Translations under genes and position numbers: made by a program
In this document: positions 1 through 8,930 of the stretch, piece by piece
Numbering within the stretch: position 1 is the first letter of the stretch
Layout: each line of letters starts with the position of its first letter
Assembly: GCF_014268445.2 (NCBI RefSeq)
Contig: NZ_CP077089.1
Location: forward strand, 4,819,501 to 4,883,500
Source of the DNA: Pseudomonas tensinigenes
GTDB taxonomy: Bacteria; Pseudomonadota; Gammaproteobacteria; Pseudomonadales; Pseudomonadaceae
DNA: 64,000 bases
Direction of reading: 5' to 3'
Notes under the pieces: model-generated
Databases searched by the model: none
What the model saw: only the letters and a program-made list of their open reading frames with translations
Told to the model about the DNA's origin: nothing

Positions 1-281
1 ACGATGATCGTGCTGTTCGGACCCGGCACCAATGGACGCATGCCGATCGCCTGCGACAGATCGATCACCGGCAAGGTCTGACCGCGCAGATTGACCACTC
101 CGCACACAAACGGGTGACGCTGCGGCATCAAGGTCAGCTTTGGCAGTTGCAGCACTTCCTGAACCTTGAACACGTTGATCGCGAACAACTGACGCCCGGC
201 CAATCGAAACATGAGAATTTCCAGGCGATTCTCACCCACCAGTTGCGTGCGTTGGTCTACCGTGTCGAGAATGCCGGCCAT
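1..281 (-). CDS. cheV: Chemotaxis protein CheV, N-terminal part (runs off the window)
   Basis: The visible 93 residues begin MAGILDTVDQRTQLVGENRL and form a CheW-like domain (EILMFRLAGRQLFAINVFKVQ, then VCGVVNLRGQTLPVIDL), the fold that couples chemoreceptors to the CheA kinase. Starting with MAGILDTV is usual for Pseudomonas CheV, which adds a C-terminal receiver domain that would lie outside the window. The ATG at 281 has a good AGGAGT ribosome site. Only the CheW half can be seen, so a stand-alone CheW is not excluded, but the N-terminal sequence favours CheV. Confidence 0.85.
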   Translation of the reverse strand, partial: MAGILDTVDQRTQLVGENRLEILMFRLAGRQLFAINVFKVQEVLQLPKLTLMPQRHPFVCGVVNLRGQTLPVIDLSQAIGMRPLVPGPNSTII

Positions 282-487
282 CAATGACTCCTGGGCTTGT
301 TCTGATGAATTCACTATGTGAGGTTATCGGCGGCAAATGGCGGTTCTTGATTGCCAAGCCAGACCCCGTCAAAAATGCCATGATCGGGCATTGATGTCAC
401 ATTAACATCATGCTTTACTGGCGCAGTGATTTTCATCTGCTACATTCTCTGCGGCGCGACCTCGGTTTGCACGGTAGGTTCCCGCGC

Positions 488-504
488 CTAAGGGATTCCC
501 CTAG
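488..504. promoter_or_regulatory. Inverted repeat, possible operator
   Basis: CTAAGGGATTCCCCTAG is a near-perfect dyad with one mismatch between the arms. It lies in the 450-bp space between the divergent cheV gene and the Hpt-like gene at 736. Its length and symmetry suit a NarL/LuxR-type dimer, and a regulator of that class is encoded at 2571. That link is inference only. Confidence 0.35.
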
Positions 505-735
505 TAACAATCAGGCCCAACCTGATATTCGCAATATCCAATAGCCATTAATGTGACGCCATTCTCATTGCATGAACGGAGTCAGGCTATTGTGTGCGAT
601 CGCAATTCAGCGGAAACAAGCCCTCTGGAACCCCTCAGTCTGTGCACCTGCACGTCTGGGCGCGATCTCCCGACGATCCATGACCGTCGCCACAAATGGC
701 ATTCCCCCATCAGACATGACGTTGTGGAGATAAGC

Positions 736-1206
736 ATGCCGATCGACCGTAAAGAGTGGGCGCAAAGGTTCCCCGAATTTCTTGTCGAGGCTGAAACGCT
801 CCTGGCCAAGTCCGAAGAATGCCTCAGCCATTTGCAGTTGATCAGCAATGACAAGGACGCCATCGACTGCATGCTCAGCACCCTCCTCAAGCTCGCGAGC
901 AGGGCTGAAGCACTGGCGCTTGAAGCCATTTGCGAGTTCTCCCTGCACATTTACAGCTTGCTCAATCTGGCGCAGGATCACGTCGATCTGCACGAACAAG
1001 CCCTGGATGCCTTGAAGGATTGCTTTACGTTGATGGCCTGGCAACTTGAATTGGTCGATCAGAGCACCGGACAGCTGAGCCTTGATGAAAGCGAGCAGAT
1101 TTCGCTGATTGAAGCGTTCGCCTTCCAAGTCGGCCAGCCGCAATTTCAGCCAGCCCTTTCTCCCAAACGTTTGCATTTGCCCAGCTACGCAGAGCGACAA
1201 GCCTGA
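736..1206 (+). CDS. Small helical protein, possibly Hpt-like
   Basis: This 156-residue protein starts MPIDRKEWAQRFPEFLVEAE. It is predicted to be almost entirely alpha-helical, with no signal peptide or membrane segment. The pattern is that of an Hpt-like four-helix bundle, but I do not see the canonical phospho-acceptor HxxKG motif. The frame is open back to 553, but the ATG at 736 is preferred: it has a GGAGA ribosome site at 726-730 and helical protein starts there. It lies upstream of a histidine kinase and response regulator pair on the same strand, about 470 bp away, so a signalling role is possible. I do not recognise a named family. Confidence 0.6.
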   Translation: MPIDRKEWAQRFPEFLVEAETLLAKSEECLSHLQLISNDKDAIDCMLSTLLKLASRAEALALEAICEFSLHIYSLLNLAQDHVDLHEQALDALKDCFTLMAWQLELVDQSTGQLSLDESEQISLIEAFAFQVGQPQFQPALSPKRLHLPSYAERQA

Positions 1207-1680
1207 CAGCGCGCCTCCCTGTCCCAGGAACTCGTCGCCTTACACAGCCCTGTCGTTATTGAATAGTTCATACCTGCCAGCGACAAATCGAATTAAATAA
1301 TCACGCCTGACTCAAGCGGATATTTTTCGCCGGACTCAGGGTTTGCCTGTGTCTGAAGAGCACAACTTCAGGTAACGCCGATATCTTTTAATCGACTTCT
1401 CCATTATGGAACTCGCGTCCAACATGGCGTAATTCCTGACCCTTTGGACATATATAGCAAACGCGACCAACGGTATGTTAAGTGGTATTATGCCGCCCAC
1501 TAGTTGCTTTCAAGTTAATGGCACAGTGACTTCAGAGACAGCCATCCAGCAAAGTTGGCGGCCCAATACATTCACTGAACCGCGTTGAAATCAATAACAT
1601 AATTGACAGCATTTTCAGACAGAGATCCGCCAGCCACCGGCCGGTCTGCCCGCAGCGAACATCCATTGGCTCCATCCGCT
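1207..1680. other. Intergenic region upstream of the sensor kinase
   Basis: No gene is supported in these 474 bases. The 1380-1600 part is AT-richer and probably contains the promoter for the kinase/regulator operon. An in-frame TTG at 1603 would extend the kinase by 26 residues of low-quality sequence, which I consider leader rather than protein. Confidence 0.5.
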
Positions 1681-2574
1681 ATGTACGCCAGCCTCAAGTC
1701 AATCTCCACATGGCCACCCTCCCGGGAAAACGCACGCCGGTTCACGCTCATACTGTGTGTGGCAGCCACACTCGGGAGCCTGTTGACCTATGGTTTTTCC
1801 GCGCAACTTTGCCTGGGGCTGCTATTGCTGAACATCGCAGCCACCGCCTGCGTCTGGGTGCAATATCGGCTGTCACGCAAATCGATCAAATTTCAGCCAC
1901 AGGAACTCGCTGATCGCCTCCTGGAAGTCCAGGAAAACGAACGTCACCGCCTCAGCCGAGAGTTGCACGACGATATAGGCCAACTGCTGACCGCCGCCAA
2001 ACTGCAGAGTGACTGGCTCAAACGGCGCATGCCGGAAGACTTGCAGGAACAATGCACAGCGCTGTGCGACACGCTCGAAGAAACCCTCAACAAGGTGCGC
2101 GACGTTTCGGCCATTCTCAATCCACGCCAGTTGACCAGTCTGGGTCTTGAGGCGAGCCTGCGTGCGCATCTGCTCAAGACAATGGCCAATACCAGCGTGC
2201 ACTGGAGCCTTGATTGCCAGCAACGCCTCAACGGCATTCCGGAAGAAATGGCCGTCGCCGCCTTTCGCATCACCCAGGAGGCAGTGACCAATATCCTGCG
2301 ACATGCGCAAGCGAAGAATCTGGTGATACGCGTACAGCGCCTGCCGAAAGGCTTGACGCTGATGATCAGCGATGACGGTCTGGGGTTTGCCCCGGCGGCC
2401 AATCCTGGTCGTGAAGGACAGCGGGGCATGGCCGGGATGGCCGAACGGATCGAGCAATTGGGTGGCACCCTGAGCGTCGTCAGCGAGCCGGGCAAAGGCA
2501 CTCGAATCGAAGCACTTTTCCCCTGGGCGCCCCGTGCACTCGAGCGGGCCAGTACGAATAAGGTTATGCGTTGA
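1681..2574 (+). CDS. Sensor histidine kinase, NarX/UhpB type (HisKA_3)
   Basis: This 297-residue membrane kinase has two adjacent hydrophobic helices near residues 20-60 with almost no loop between them and no recognisable periplasmic sensor domain. A HisKA_3 dimerisation domain follows, with the phospho-accepting histidine in RLSRELHDDIGQLL. The C-terminal HATPase domain has an N box (ITQEAVTNILRHA) and G boxes (ISDDGLGFAP, GQRGMAGMAERI). The last codons overlap the regulator gene by 4 bp, so the two are co-translated partners. With no sensor domain it may read membrane state or work with another protein. ATG 1681 is chosen as the first good start; the ribosome site is weak. Confidence 0.88.
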   Translation: MYASLKSISTWPPSRENARRFTLILCVAATLGSLLTYGFSAQLCLGLLLLNIAATACVWVQYRLSRKSIKFQPQELADRLLEVQENERHRLSRELHDDIGQLLTAAKLQSDWLKRRMPEDLQEQCTALCDTLEETLNKVRDVSAILNPRQLTSLGLEASLRAHLLKTMANTSVHWSLDCQQRLNGIPEEMAVAAFRITQEAVTNILRHAQAKNLVIRVQRLPKGLTLMISDDGLGFAPAANPGREGQRGMAGMAERIEQLGGTLSVVSEPGKGTRIEALFPWAPRALERASTNKVMR

Positions 2575-3230
2575 CTTGCAACTTACTTCTGGTGGATGAC
2601 CACTCGCTGATCAGGGCCGGCGTGCGTGCTCTGGTTATGGATATTCCCGGTTACGCGGTGATTGGCGAAGCCAATGACGGCTCGCAACTGCTCGAAATGG
2701 TCGAGCAACTGAGCCCCGATATCGTGCTCCTGGATATATCCATGAAAGAAACCGGCGGCCTTGAAGCCCTGCAACGGCTCAAGCGTGTGCGGCCGCAAAG
2801 CAAGGTGCTGATCCTGTCGATGCACACCGACCCGGCGTTGATCATGCAGGCGCTGGAGTCCGGCGCCTATGGCTACCTGCTGAAGGACACCACAGCCACT
2901 GAACTCGAACACGCACTGGAGGCCTTGCGCAACAACGAGCGCTATTTGAGTCCTGCCATCGCCCACACCGTGATCAACCAGGCATTGACCCGCAATCAGA
3001 AGCAGCAGCCGGAAACCGCCGACTCGCACAACCTGACCGCGCGACAACTGGAGATCCTGCGCCTGATCGTGCGTGGCAAATCCACCCGGGAAATCGCCAA
3101 TGGACTGGGCCTGAGCATCAAAACCGTCGAGACCCACCGCTCGCAGATCATGAAGCGTCTGCAAATCTACGACGTGGCAGGCCTGGTGCTGTTCGCCGTA
3201 CGCGAGCAGATCATCAGTCTTGATGACTGA
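2571..3230 (+). CDS. Response regulator, NarL/FixJ family
   Basis: The 219-residue cytoplasmic transcription factor has an N-terminal receiver (LLLVDDHSLIRAG acidic pair, phospho-Asp in IVLLDISM, Lys in YGYLLKD) and a C-terminal LuxR-type helix-turn-helix (LTARQLEILRLIVRGKSTRE, then SIKTVETHRSQIMKRL). The start is TTG, overlapping the stop of the upstream kinase (TTGA), which indicates translational coupling to its cognate kinase. Its 3' end overlaps the convergent yegS gene by 17 bp. Target genes are unknown; a dyad at 488 is one candidate site. Confidence 0.92.
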   Translation: MTCNLLLVDDHSLIRAGVRALVMDIPGYAVIGEANDGSQLLEMVEQLSPDIVLLDISMKETGGLEALQRLKRVRPQSKVLILSMHTDPALIMQALESGAYGYLLKDTTATELEHALEALRNNERYLSPAIAHTVINQALTRNQKQQPETADSHNLTARQLEILRLIVRGKSTREIANGLGLSIKTVETHRSQIMKRLQIYDVAGLVLFAVREQIISLDD

Positions 3231-4131
3231 TTGACGATTTAATGGTCAATAGCGGCGAGTCCTTTGGCAGATGGACCTGCAGCGCCGCCGGACGCGCCTC
3301 GAAACGCATGCTGTCGCCTTCCAGCGGCTCACCATCAAGATTGATGTAAAGCCCTTCGGACATTTTGATTTCGACCCACGGCAATCGGGTTCGCACGAAC
3401 ATGTTGTCGATGCCGAAACCGTCGCTCAGCAGGTTCTTCAATGTACCGACAAGCTCCTGGGGCGCCGGCAGAATGCTGATATCCAGCAGTCCATCGTCGG
3501 CCAGCGCTTGTGGGCACAACACATGCCCGCCTCCGGCCTGACGGCCATTGCCGATGCCCAACGCCAGCAGCTCGCCGCTCCAGTGAAAATCAGGGCCTTG
3601 CAACTCGCCGTAAGCGGCATGCAGTTCGCTGAATCGTGACAAACCAGTGAACAGATATGCCGCTCCCCCGAGTACTTTTTTCAGATCCTCTGAAGTATTG
3701 GCGGTGACCTGACTGCCGAAACCACCGGTGGCCATGTTGAGGAAGATTTGCCCGCCCACCTGACCCAGATCAATATCACGCGGCGCCACCTCCAGAAGCT
3801 CGAGGGCCTCCGCCGGTTCCAGCGGAATGCCCGCGGCACGGGAAAAATCGTTGGCGGTTCCCAAAGGCAAAAGTACCAGGCTGGCTTTGTGCGGATGTGC
3901 CGCGAGTGCTTCGGCAATATCGCGCAACGTGCCGTCGCCACCCCCCGCAATAATCTGTGTGTAACCCTCCGCCAGTGCTTGCTCCACCCATCGCTGGGCA
4001 TCCCCCGCCTCCCAGGTCAGGCGTACAGCCAGGTCCCAGCCTTGTTGGCGCTTGTTCTCGACCGCGGTGCGAACCGCCTCGTTGAGTGCCTGCTTGCCAT
4101 GCAGGATCAACAGTGCCCGGCGTTCACTCAT
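3214..4131 (-). CDS. yegS: Lipid kinase YegS-like (diacylglycerol kinase fold)
   Basis: The 305-residue protein belongs to the YegS/DagK catalytic family, which phosphorylates lipids such as phosphatidylglycerol or diacylglycerol at the membrane face. The diagnostic nucleotide-binding motif IIAGGGDGTLRDIAEAL is at residues 61-77, followed by LPLGTANDFSRAAGIP; the C-terminal half is the beta-sandwich lipid-binding domain (LYINLDGEPLEGDSMRFE). Length matches E. coli YegS (299). It converges on the response regulator with a 17-bp overlap. Confidence 0.9.
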   Translation of the reverse strand: MSERRALLILHGKQALNEAVRTAVENKRQQGWDLAVRLTWEAGDAQRWVEQALAEGYTQIIAGGGDGTLRDIAEALAAHPHKASLVLLPLGTANDFSRAAGIPLEPAEALELLEVAPRDIDLGQVGGQIFLNMATGGFGSQVTANTSEDLKKVLGGAAYLFTGLSRFSELHAAYGELQGPDFHWSGELLALGIGNGRQAGGGHVLCPQALADDGLLDISILPAPQELVGTLKNLLSDGFGIDNMFVRTRLPWVEIKMSEGLYINLDGEPLEGDSMRFEARPAALQVHLPKDSPLLTIKSSISHQD

Positions 4132-4446
4132 AGCGTCACTCCCTGAATTGACTTGGTTAGGTCATCTTGACCGCTGAAGCACGCAAAAGAGCCACCTGTG
4201 GCCTAATTAATTCAAGCTCGGCAGAGCGGCGTCCTACATAACCGGTATTTTTTCTTACAAAACATGAGGAATCGGCTCAATTGACCATGCATGGCCATTG
4301 GTTCACCGTGTGCTGGCGGTATCAATCATCAATCCAACAACACAAGGAAGTGCAGGTAATGAATGGATACGCCCCCAGGGCTCCGGACAATTCGATTCGT
4401 ATAAACGTCGGCCAGCATGCATTTGAAGCAACCAGTGGATGTTTTT
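4132..4446. other. Intergenic region between yegS and the small membrane protein
   Basis: The 315 bases hold the divergent promoters of yegS and the following gene. No RNA gene or repeat is visible. The sequence around 4200-4265 is AT-rich and promoter-like. Confidence 0.45.
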
Positions 4447-4755
4447 ATGCCAAGCCATGAAGCCAGAATTCCAGTGAGCCCGGTCGCCCCTCTCGGCGAA
4501 AGTCGCGCGAATCAAAAGCCCAATTTCAAAAACAGCGCCAAGACCACCGGAGAAGTTCATATGGAACCTCGTGTGACCGAACTCGAAACCCATTTGAAAT
4601 ACATTCGACGGGACATGGACGAAGTCCGCAGTGACGTCAGAACAATCAAACACCGCCTGGCCTACTCCGCAGGCGCGACCGCGGTAGTGCTGGGTCTGTT
4701 GGGTTGGGTGGCGAATAGCCGATTCGACCAGCTTGTGACACTGGTCAGCAGCTGA
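4447..4755 (+). CDS. Small coiled-coil protein with C-terminal membrane anchor
   Basis: A hydrophilic N-terminus is followed by a charged heptad-rich helix (ELETHLKYIRRDMDEVRSD, near residues 45-65) and one hydrophobic helix (AGATAVVLGLLGWVA), leaving a short tail. This architecture resembles XhlA-type small phage-derived membrane proteins and is common in Pseudomonas as an uncharacterised gene. The start is uncertain: ATG 4447 gives 102 residues, whereas ATG 4561 (GGAG ribosome site, VHMEPRV) gives 64 residues covering all the conserved part. Function unknown. Confidence 0.6.
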   Translation: MPSHEARIPVSPVAPLGESRANQKPNFKNSAKTTGEVHMEPRVTELETHLKYIRRDMDEVRSDVRTIKHRLAYSAGATAVVLGLLGWVANSRFDQLVTLVSS

Positions 4756-4768
4756 CCGAATTGCACAC

Positions 4769-4799
4769 GCAGGTGTCGGCTGAGTCGTCCGGCACCTGC
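4769..4799. terminator. Hairpin between convergent genes
   Basis: GCAGGTGTCGG and CCGGCACCTGC form a stem with one mismatch around a 9-base loop, between two converging genes. There is no U-tract, so it is at best a weak or protein-aided terminator. Confidence 0.35.
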
Positions 4800-4814
4800 A
4801 CACGCACAACGGGA

Positions 4815-6041
4815 TCAGCCGAGAAGGTCACTCAGCGGAATAAATGCGACCTGGTCTCCTTCGCTCAGCGTGCGGCCCTCCAGGACCTCTACCAGACCGT
4901 CCGCCCAGGCTGCGCTGCGTAGCACACCGGAACTCTGATTGCGGTAGACAATCGCCCGCCCTTGCTCGAGACGTCCTCGCAGGTATTCACGGCGATTGCC
5001 CGCAACGGGCCAGGCAAAGCCCGCCGGCACCGGGAATTTCAAAGGCTCGACGCCCTGCACACCCTGACGACGCAACAGATAAGGCCGAGCCAGCAGCGCA
5101 AAGGTCACCAACGTAGATGCCGGGTTGCCCGGCAAGCCGATGACCGGCACATTGCGAAAATGTCCGAATGTCAGCGGTTTCCCGGGTTTGATGGCCAACT
5201 TCCAAAGGGCCAGCTCGCCCTCTTCCCGTAAGGCTATGCCGAGAAAATCAGCTTCACCCACCGATACACCACCAGTGGAAAGTATCAGGTCAACATCCTG
5301 CAGATCCGTCAAACGGGCACGGGTCAAGGACAGATCGTCCGGGAGAATTCCGGCATCGATCACTTCACAGCCCAAACGTTGTAACCAGCTGCACAGAACC
5401 ACGCGATTGCTGTTGTATATCTGCCCAGGTCCCAGCGGCTGACCCGGCTCGACCAATTCGTCGCCGGTGGAAATCACCGCCACTCGAACCTTGCGTACCA
5501 CCTTCACACCAGCGCAACCCAATGACGCGCAGAGGCCTTGCTCGATAGGACCGAGCCGGGTGCCAGCCGTCAGGATCAACTCGCCTGCGGTTGTTTCCTG
5601 GCCTTGCGGGCGAATGTTCTGCCCGACTGTCATCCGTTCGACGAAGCGCACGCAGCCATCGGCCTGAACCTCAGCGTTTTCCTGCATTTCTACACAATCG
5701 GCACCCGCTGGAACCGGTGCACCGGTGAAGATCCGCACACAAGTTCCAGGCTGCAAGGGTTCAGGAAATTGTCCGGCAAATACCTTTTGACTGACCGGCA
5801 GTGGGGTGCCCGTCCAGTCCGCCAGATTCAGGGCATAACCATCCATGGCGCTATTGGGCCAGGGCGGTAGATCCAGGGTTGAAACCAGATCTTCGGCCAG
5901 CACTCGACCCTCGACCCGAGCCAGCGGCAAAAACTCATGCTCGACAATGGGCGAGGCCTCGGCCATTTCCAGCAGGCGCGCCAGCGCTACCTCGACCGGC
6001 ATCAACGAGCCCGTTTTGCCCGTTTTACCCGCGCGATTCAC
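4815..6041 (-). CDS. moeA: Molybdopterin molybdotransferase MoeA
   Basis: MoeA inserts molybdate into adenylylated molybdopterin, the last step in making the molybdenum cofactor. The 408-residue protein shows the family order: an N-terminal PMDGYAL-like segment (NSAMDGYALNLAD), the MoCF-binding core (VAVISTGDEL, ILSTGGVSVGEADFL) and the PGNPAS loop (VIGLPGNPASTLVTF), then the C-terminal barrel. It starts at GTG 6041, overlapping moaB by 17 bp; a second possible start is ATG 6002 (MPVEVALARLLEMA), where conserved sequence begins. It is co-transcribed with moaB, and mobA diverges next to them. Confidence 0.95.
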   Translation of the reverse strand: MNRAGKTGKTGSLMPVEVALARLLEMAEASPIVEHEFLPLARVEGRVLAEDLVSTLDLPPWPNSAMDGYALNLADWTGTPLPVSQKVFAGQFPEPLQPGTCVRIFTGAPVPAGADCVEMQENAEVQADGCVRFVERMTVGQNIRPQGQETTAGELILTAGTRLGPIEQGLCASLGCAGVKVVRKVRVAVISTGDELVEPGQPLGPGQIYNSNRVVLCSWLQRLGCEVIDAGILPDDLSLTRARLTDLQDVDLILSTGGVSVGEADFLGIALREEGELALWKLAIKPGKPLTFGHFRNVPVIGLPGNPASTLVTFALLARPYLLRRQGVQGVEPLKFPVPAGFAWPVAGNRREYLRGRLEQGRAIVYRNQSSGVLRSAAWADGLVEVLEGRTLSEGDQVAFIPLSDLLG

Positions 6042-6564
6042 AAGGTGCCGCCTGTTTCAAATGAGGTACGAAATTGCATGGTCGATGGCGGGCGTCCAGT
6101 TGCTCACCCAGAATGCCATCCCACCCTGTACGCACAGCATTGGTCGAACCTGGCAGGCAGCAAACCAGCGTGCCATTGGCCAGACCGGCCAGCGCTCGGG
6201 ATTGCACGGTCGAGGTACCGATATCAGCCACAGATATCTGCCGGAACAACTCGCCGAAACCATCCACTTGCTTGTCGAGCAGGCACGCCACGGCTTCCGG
6301 CGTGCTGTCGCGCCCGGTAAAACCGGTGCCACCGGTGATCAGCACAACTTGCACTACATCGTCGGCGATCCAGTTGGCGACTTGCGCGCGAATTTTATAG
6401 AGGTCATCTTTGAGCAGAACCCGCTCTGCCAGATGGTGACCGGCGGCCGCCAGGCGATCGACGAAGACTTGGCCTGAAGTGTCGGTTTCCAGGGTTCGGG
6501 TATCGCTGACAGTCAGCACCGCAATATTAAGCGGCACGAAAGGTACATCAGCCTTGGCTTTCAT
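6025..6564 (-). CDS. moaB: Molybdenum cofactor biosynthesis protein MoaB
   Basis: The 179-residue protein is a MoCF-fold molybdopterin adenylyltransferase-like enzyme. The core reads IAVLTVSDTRTLETDTSG, then VVLITGGTGFTGRDSTPEAV (the GGTG loop) and CLPGSTNAVRTGWDGIL. Its length matches E. coli MoaB (170). It lies upstream of moeA with overlapping ends, so the two activation and insertion steps are translated together. Its promoter is shared with the divergent mobA in an 81-bp space. Confidence 0.95.
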   Translation of the reverse strand: MKAKADVPFVPLNIAVLTVSDTRTLETDTSGQVFVDRLAAAGHHLAERVLLKDDLYKIRAQVANWIADDVVQVVLITGGTGFTGRDSTPEAVACLLDKQVDGFGELFRQISVADIGTSTVQSRALAGLANGTLVCCLPGSTNAVRTGWDGILGEQLDARHRPCNFVPHLKQAAPCESRG

Positions 6565-6645
6565 AGGCTCGTCCAGTTGTAGGAGAAACAGCCCGGTGTT
6601 ATATCACAGCGCCCCATTTCTTTGCCGCCCCTCTGGAGAGCTGCC

Positions 6646-7248
6646 ATGACTGTGAATTCGCAACTGCCGCCCTGCTCCATTCTGCTTCTGGCGGGCGGGC
6701 GCGGCCAACGTATGGGCGGTCAGGACAAAGGTCTGCTGCAGTGGCAGGGTGAACCGTTGATCGCGCACTTGCAGCGCCAGACTCGTCAGCTGACCGATGA
6801 CTTGATCATCTCCTGCAATCGGAATCGCGAGCGTTATGCACCGTTTGCAGATCAATTGGTGGGAGATGACGAAGAAGATTTTCCAGGGCCCTTGGCTGGT
6901 ATCCGCGCAGGCCTGAAAGCCGCGCGTCACCCCCACCTGCTGGTACTGCCCTGCGATGTCCCGAGGATCGATGCCACGTTGCTGCAGGACATGCGCGAAA
7001 CCGCCAATCTGAATCATGACAAACCTTTAATGTTGCGCCATGACGGGCACTGGGAACCTCTGCTCTGCGTAATTCCGGTGGCCTTGTTGCCGGCCTTTGA
7101 GGCAGCGTGGAGTGCTGGGGAGCGCAGCCCCGGACGGGTAATGCGCAGTCTCGGCGCCACCGCGTTGCAATGTCCCGACAATGACCCGCGACTGGCCAAC
7201 CTCAACACCCCCGAACTGTTAAATGCGCACAACACTGTGTCAGACTGA
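6646..7248 (+). CDS. mobA: Molybdenum cofactor guanylyltransferase MobA
   Basis: MobA transfers GMP from GTP to the molybdenum cofactor to form the MGD cofactor used by DMSO-reductase-family enzymes. The 200-residue protein has the nucleotidyltransferase signature [17 protein letters not shown] near the N-terminus and the metal-binding LPCDVPRID. The frame is open 24 bp further upstream, but ATG 6646 has a proper CTGGAG ribosome site. It is divergent from moaB-moeA, so the locus covers the last three cofactor steps. Confidence 0.95.
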   Translation: MTVNSQLPPCSILLLAGGRGQRMGGQDKGLLQWQGEPLIAHLQRQTRQLTDDLIISCNRNRERYAPFADQLVGDDEEDFPGPLAGIRAGLKAARHPHLLVLPCDVPRIDATLLQDMRETANLNHDKPLMLRHDGHWEPLLCVIPVALLPAFEAAWSAGERSPGRVMRSLGATALQCPDNDPRLANLNTPELLNAHNTVSD

Positions 7249-7326
7249 CACCATTCAAGGAACTCTCACGCCTTGTATACGTCTCAAGCTCAGTAACCAA
7301 AAGAATTCCCATTCGGAGACACACCC

Positions 7327-7548
7327 ATGACTCAACGGACCCTCGCCACTTTCATGCTCGCACTGGGCCTTGCCACCCTCGCCGGTTGCTCGTCGCCTAC
7401 AGTGATCACCTTGAATGACGGTCGCGAAATCCAGGCCGTCGACACCCCGAAATACGATGACGATTCGGGCTTCTACGAGTTCAAACAGCTGGACGGCAAA
7501 GAAACTCGCATCAACAAGGATCAGGTTCGTACCGTTAAAGAGCTGTAA
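7327..7548 (+). CDS. Small lipoprotein, YgdI/YgdR family
   Basis: This 73-residue protein has a lipoprotein signal peptide (MTQRTLATFMLALGLATLAG, lipobox LAGC with Cys at residue 21). The mature domain is the YgdI/YgdR SH3-like fold (VITLNDGREIQAVDTPKY, then TRINKDQVRTVKEL). Function in the envelope is unknown. ATG 7327 has a GGAGA ribosome site at 7315-7319. A strong terminator follows immediately. Confidence 0.92.
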   Translation: MTQRTLATFMLALGLATLAGCSSPTVITLNDGREIQAVDTPKYDDDSGFYEFKQLDGKETRINKDQVRTVKEL

Positions 7549-7572
7549 GCTCTGGGTCGATACCGGATACAG

Positions 7573-7601
7573 AAAAGCCCGCATTGATTGCGGGCTTTTT
7601 C
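7573..7601 (+). terminator. Rho-independent terminator of the lipoprotein gene
   Basis: AAAAGCCCGCATTGATTGCG begins a GC-rich stem (GCCCGCA/TGCGGGC) followed by a T-run. It lies 25 bp after the lipoprotein stop codon and also faces the end of the convergent pseudouridine synthase gene. Confidence 0.9.
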
Positions 7602-7628
7602 ATGGGCGCTCGAAAAACGGCTTCGACA

Positions 7629-8519
7629 TCACCATTGCAACGTGATCCGGCTCTCGAACTCGCGCTCTGCGCCGGTAACCGGATCAATGAACCGCAACCC
7701 CTGCGCCAGCAGTTTCAGCGGATTGGCGTAGTCGTCCTCGACGTCCTTCAACACATCCGGATAAAACGGATCGTTGCAGATGCTCGCGCCCAACGCCGTC
7801 ATGTGGACACGCAGTTGATGTTTTTTGCCCGTCACCGGAAACAAGCCGTAGCGCCACAGATCGCCATTCTTTTCTCTGACCTCCACCGCCGTTTCGGTAT
7901 TGCTGGCACCGGCGCCTTCCTGCATGCGGAAAAACGGTTCGCCATCCACCAGGCGGCTCTTGTGCACCAAAGGGAACTTCAGATCAGGCAGCGCCGGGGC
8001 GATGGCTTCATAGCGCTTGTCGATCTGCCGCGTCGGGAACAACGACTGATAGGCTGATCGGGTTTGCGGATTGGCCGAGAAAATCACCAGTCCCGCCGTA
8101 TGCCGGTCGATGCGGTGCAGAGGCACCAGGTGTGGATTGTCCAGGCGACGAATCAGCCTGCGCAACAAGGTTTGCTCAACGTATTCGCCGGCAGGCGTGA
8201 CCGGCAGAAAATGCGGTTTGTCAGCCACTACCAGATGTTCGTCGGCATACAGGATCGACTCGACCACCGGGATCGGCTTCTCGTCCGGCACTTCACGAAA
8301 ATAGTGAATCCGCAGACCTTCCTTGTAGGGCAAATCCACCGGGATCGGCTGGCCATGGCCGTCCAGCACACGTCCCCGAGCGATGCGGTCCAGCCACTGC
8401 TCACGGTCGATGGCGCTGAAATGCTCGCACAGGCAATCGAGTACGGTCAGCCATTTACCGGGCGGCAGATAAAGTGTGCTCGCCTGATTCTGAGCAGCAG
8501 AGAATGTAGATGTGGACAT
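7629..8519 (-). CDS. RluA-family pseudouridine synthase
   Basis: The 296-residue enzyme isomerises uridine in rRNA or tRNA. The catalytic motif HRIDRHTAGLVIF contains the essential Asp. ILYADEHLVVADKPHFLPVT and the late KKHQLRVHMTALG motif are typical of the family. An N-terminal segment of about 60 residues may act like an S4-type RNA-binding region. It is near the YqcB/TruC and RluA subfamilies; the target base cannot be named from sequence alone. Confidence 0.88.
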   Translation of the reverse strand: MSTSTFSAAQNQASTLYLPPGKWLTVLDCLCEHFSAIDREQWLDRIARGRVLDGHGQPIPVDLPYKEGLRIHYFREVPDEKPIPVVESILYADEHLVVADKPHFLPVTPAGEYVEQTLLRRLIRRLDNPHLVPLHRIDRHTAGLVIFSANPQTRSAYQSLFPTRQIDKRYEAIAPALPDLKFPLVHKSRLVDGEPFFRMQEGAGASNTETAVEVREKNGDLWRYGLFPVTGKKHQLRVHMTALGASICNDPFYPDVLKDVEDDYANPLKLLAQGLRFIDPVTGAEREFESRITLQW

Positions 8520-8589
8520 ACGGAAATCGAACCCTCAATGCAGGGCGGCATTATCCAGCAGTGAGGGAAACGAACCTAGCGCAGAATGT

Positions 8590-8907
8590 TCAGGCCGGAA
8601 TTGTTTTCAGCGCTGCGGCATCGGTGAATTCCTTGAGCCAGCGCAAGACATCGACTGCGTCCCAGCGTCCCGGATCGTATAAGGCGTAAAGCAACCCCTG
8701 ATAACCGACCACATCCAGTTGCTTGTGGTAACCGGCACGCTGAAACAAGGCCTCGATCTCGGCAAAGCAGGTGTTGAAGTGCAGTTTGTTGAAGGGCGTC
8801 TTGCCTTCGGTGACCAACCCGTCCAGGCGCAATTCGAGAACGGCCTCGCGCACCACGTCAACCGACATCCGGTTCACGCTGTTCTTCAACTGTTCGACAT
8901 TGACCAC
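8590..8907 (-). CDS. Small conserved Pseudomonas protein under an SOS box
   Basis: This 105-residue soluble protein (MVNVEQLKNSVNRMSVDVVR, ending LKTIPA) has no recognised domain, signal peptide or membrane helix. Its promoter region carries a perfect LexA operator 23 bp upstream of the start codon, so it is predicted to be induced by DNA damage. As far as I recall, P. aeruginosa has an SOS-regulated homologue of unknown function (PA0922) near the DNA polymerase IV gene; that identification is from memory and should be checked. Confidence 0.75.
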   Translation of the reverse strand: MVNVEQLKNSVNRMSVDVVREAVLELRLDGLVTEGKTPFNKLHFNTCFAEIEALFQRAGYHKQLDVVGYQGLLYALYDPGRWDAVDVLRWLKEFTDAAALKTIPA

Positions 8908-8930
8908 GGTTCATCCCTCTGACGCATTTA

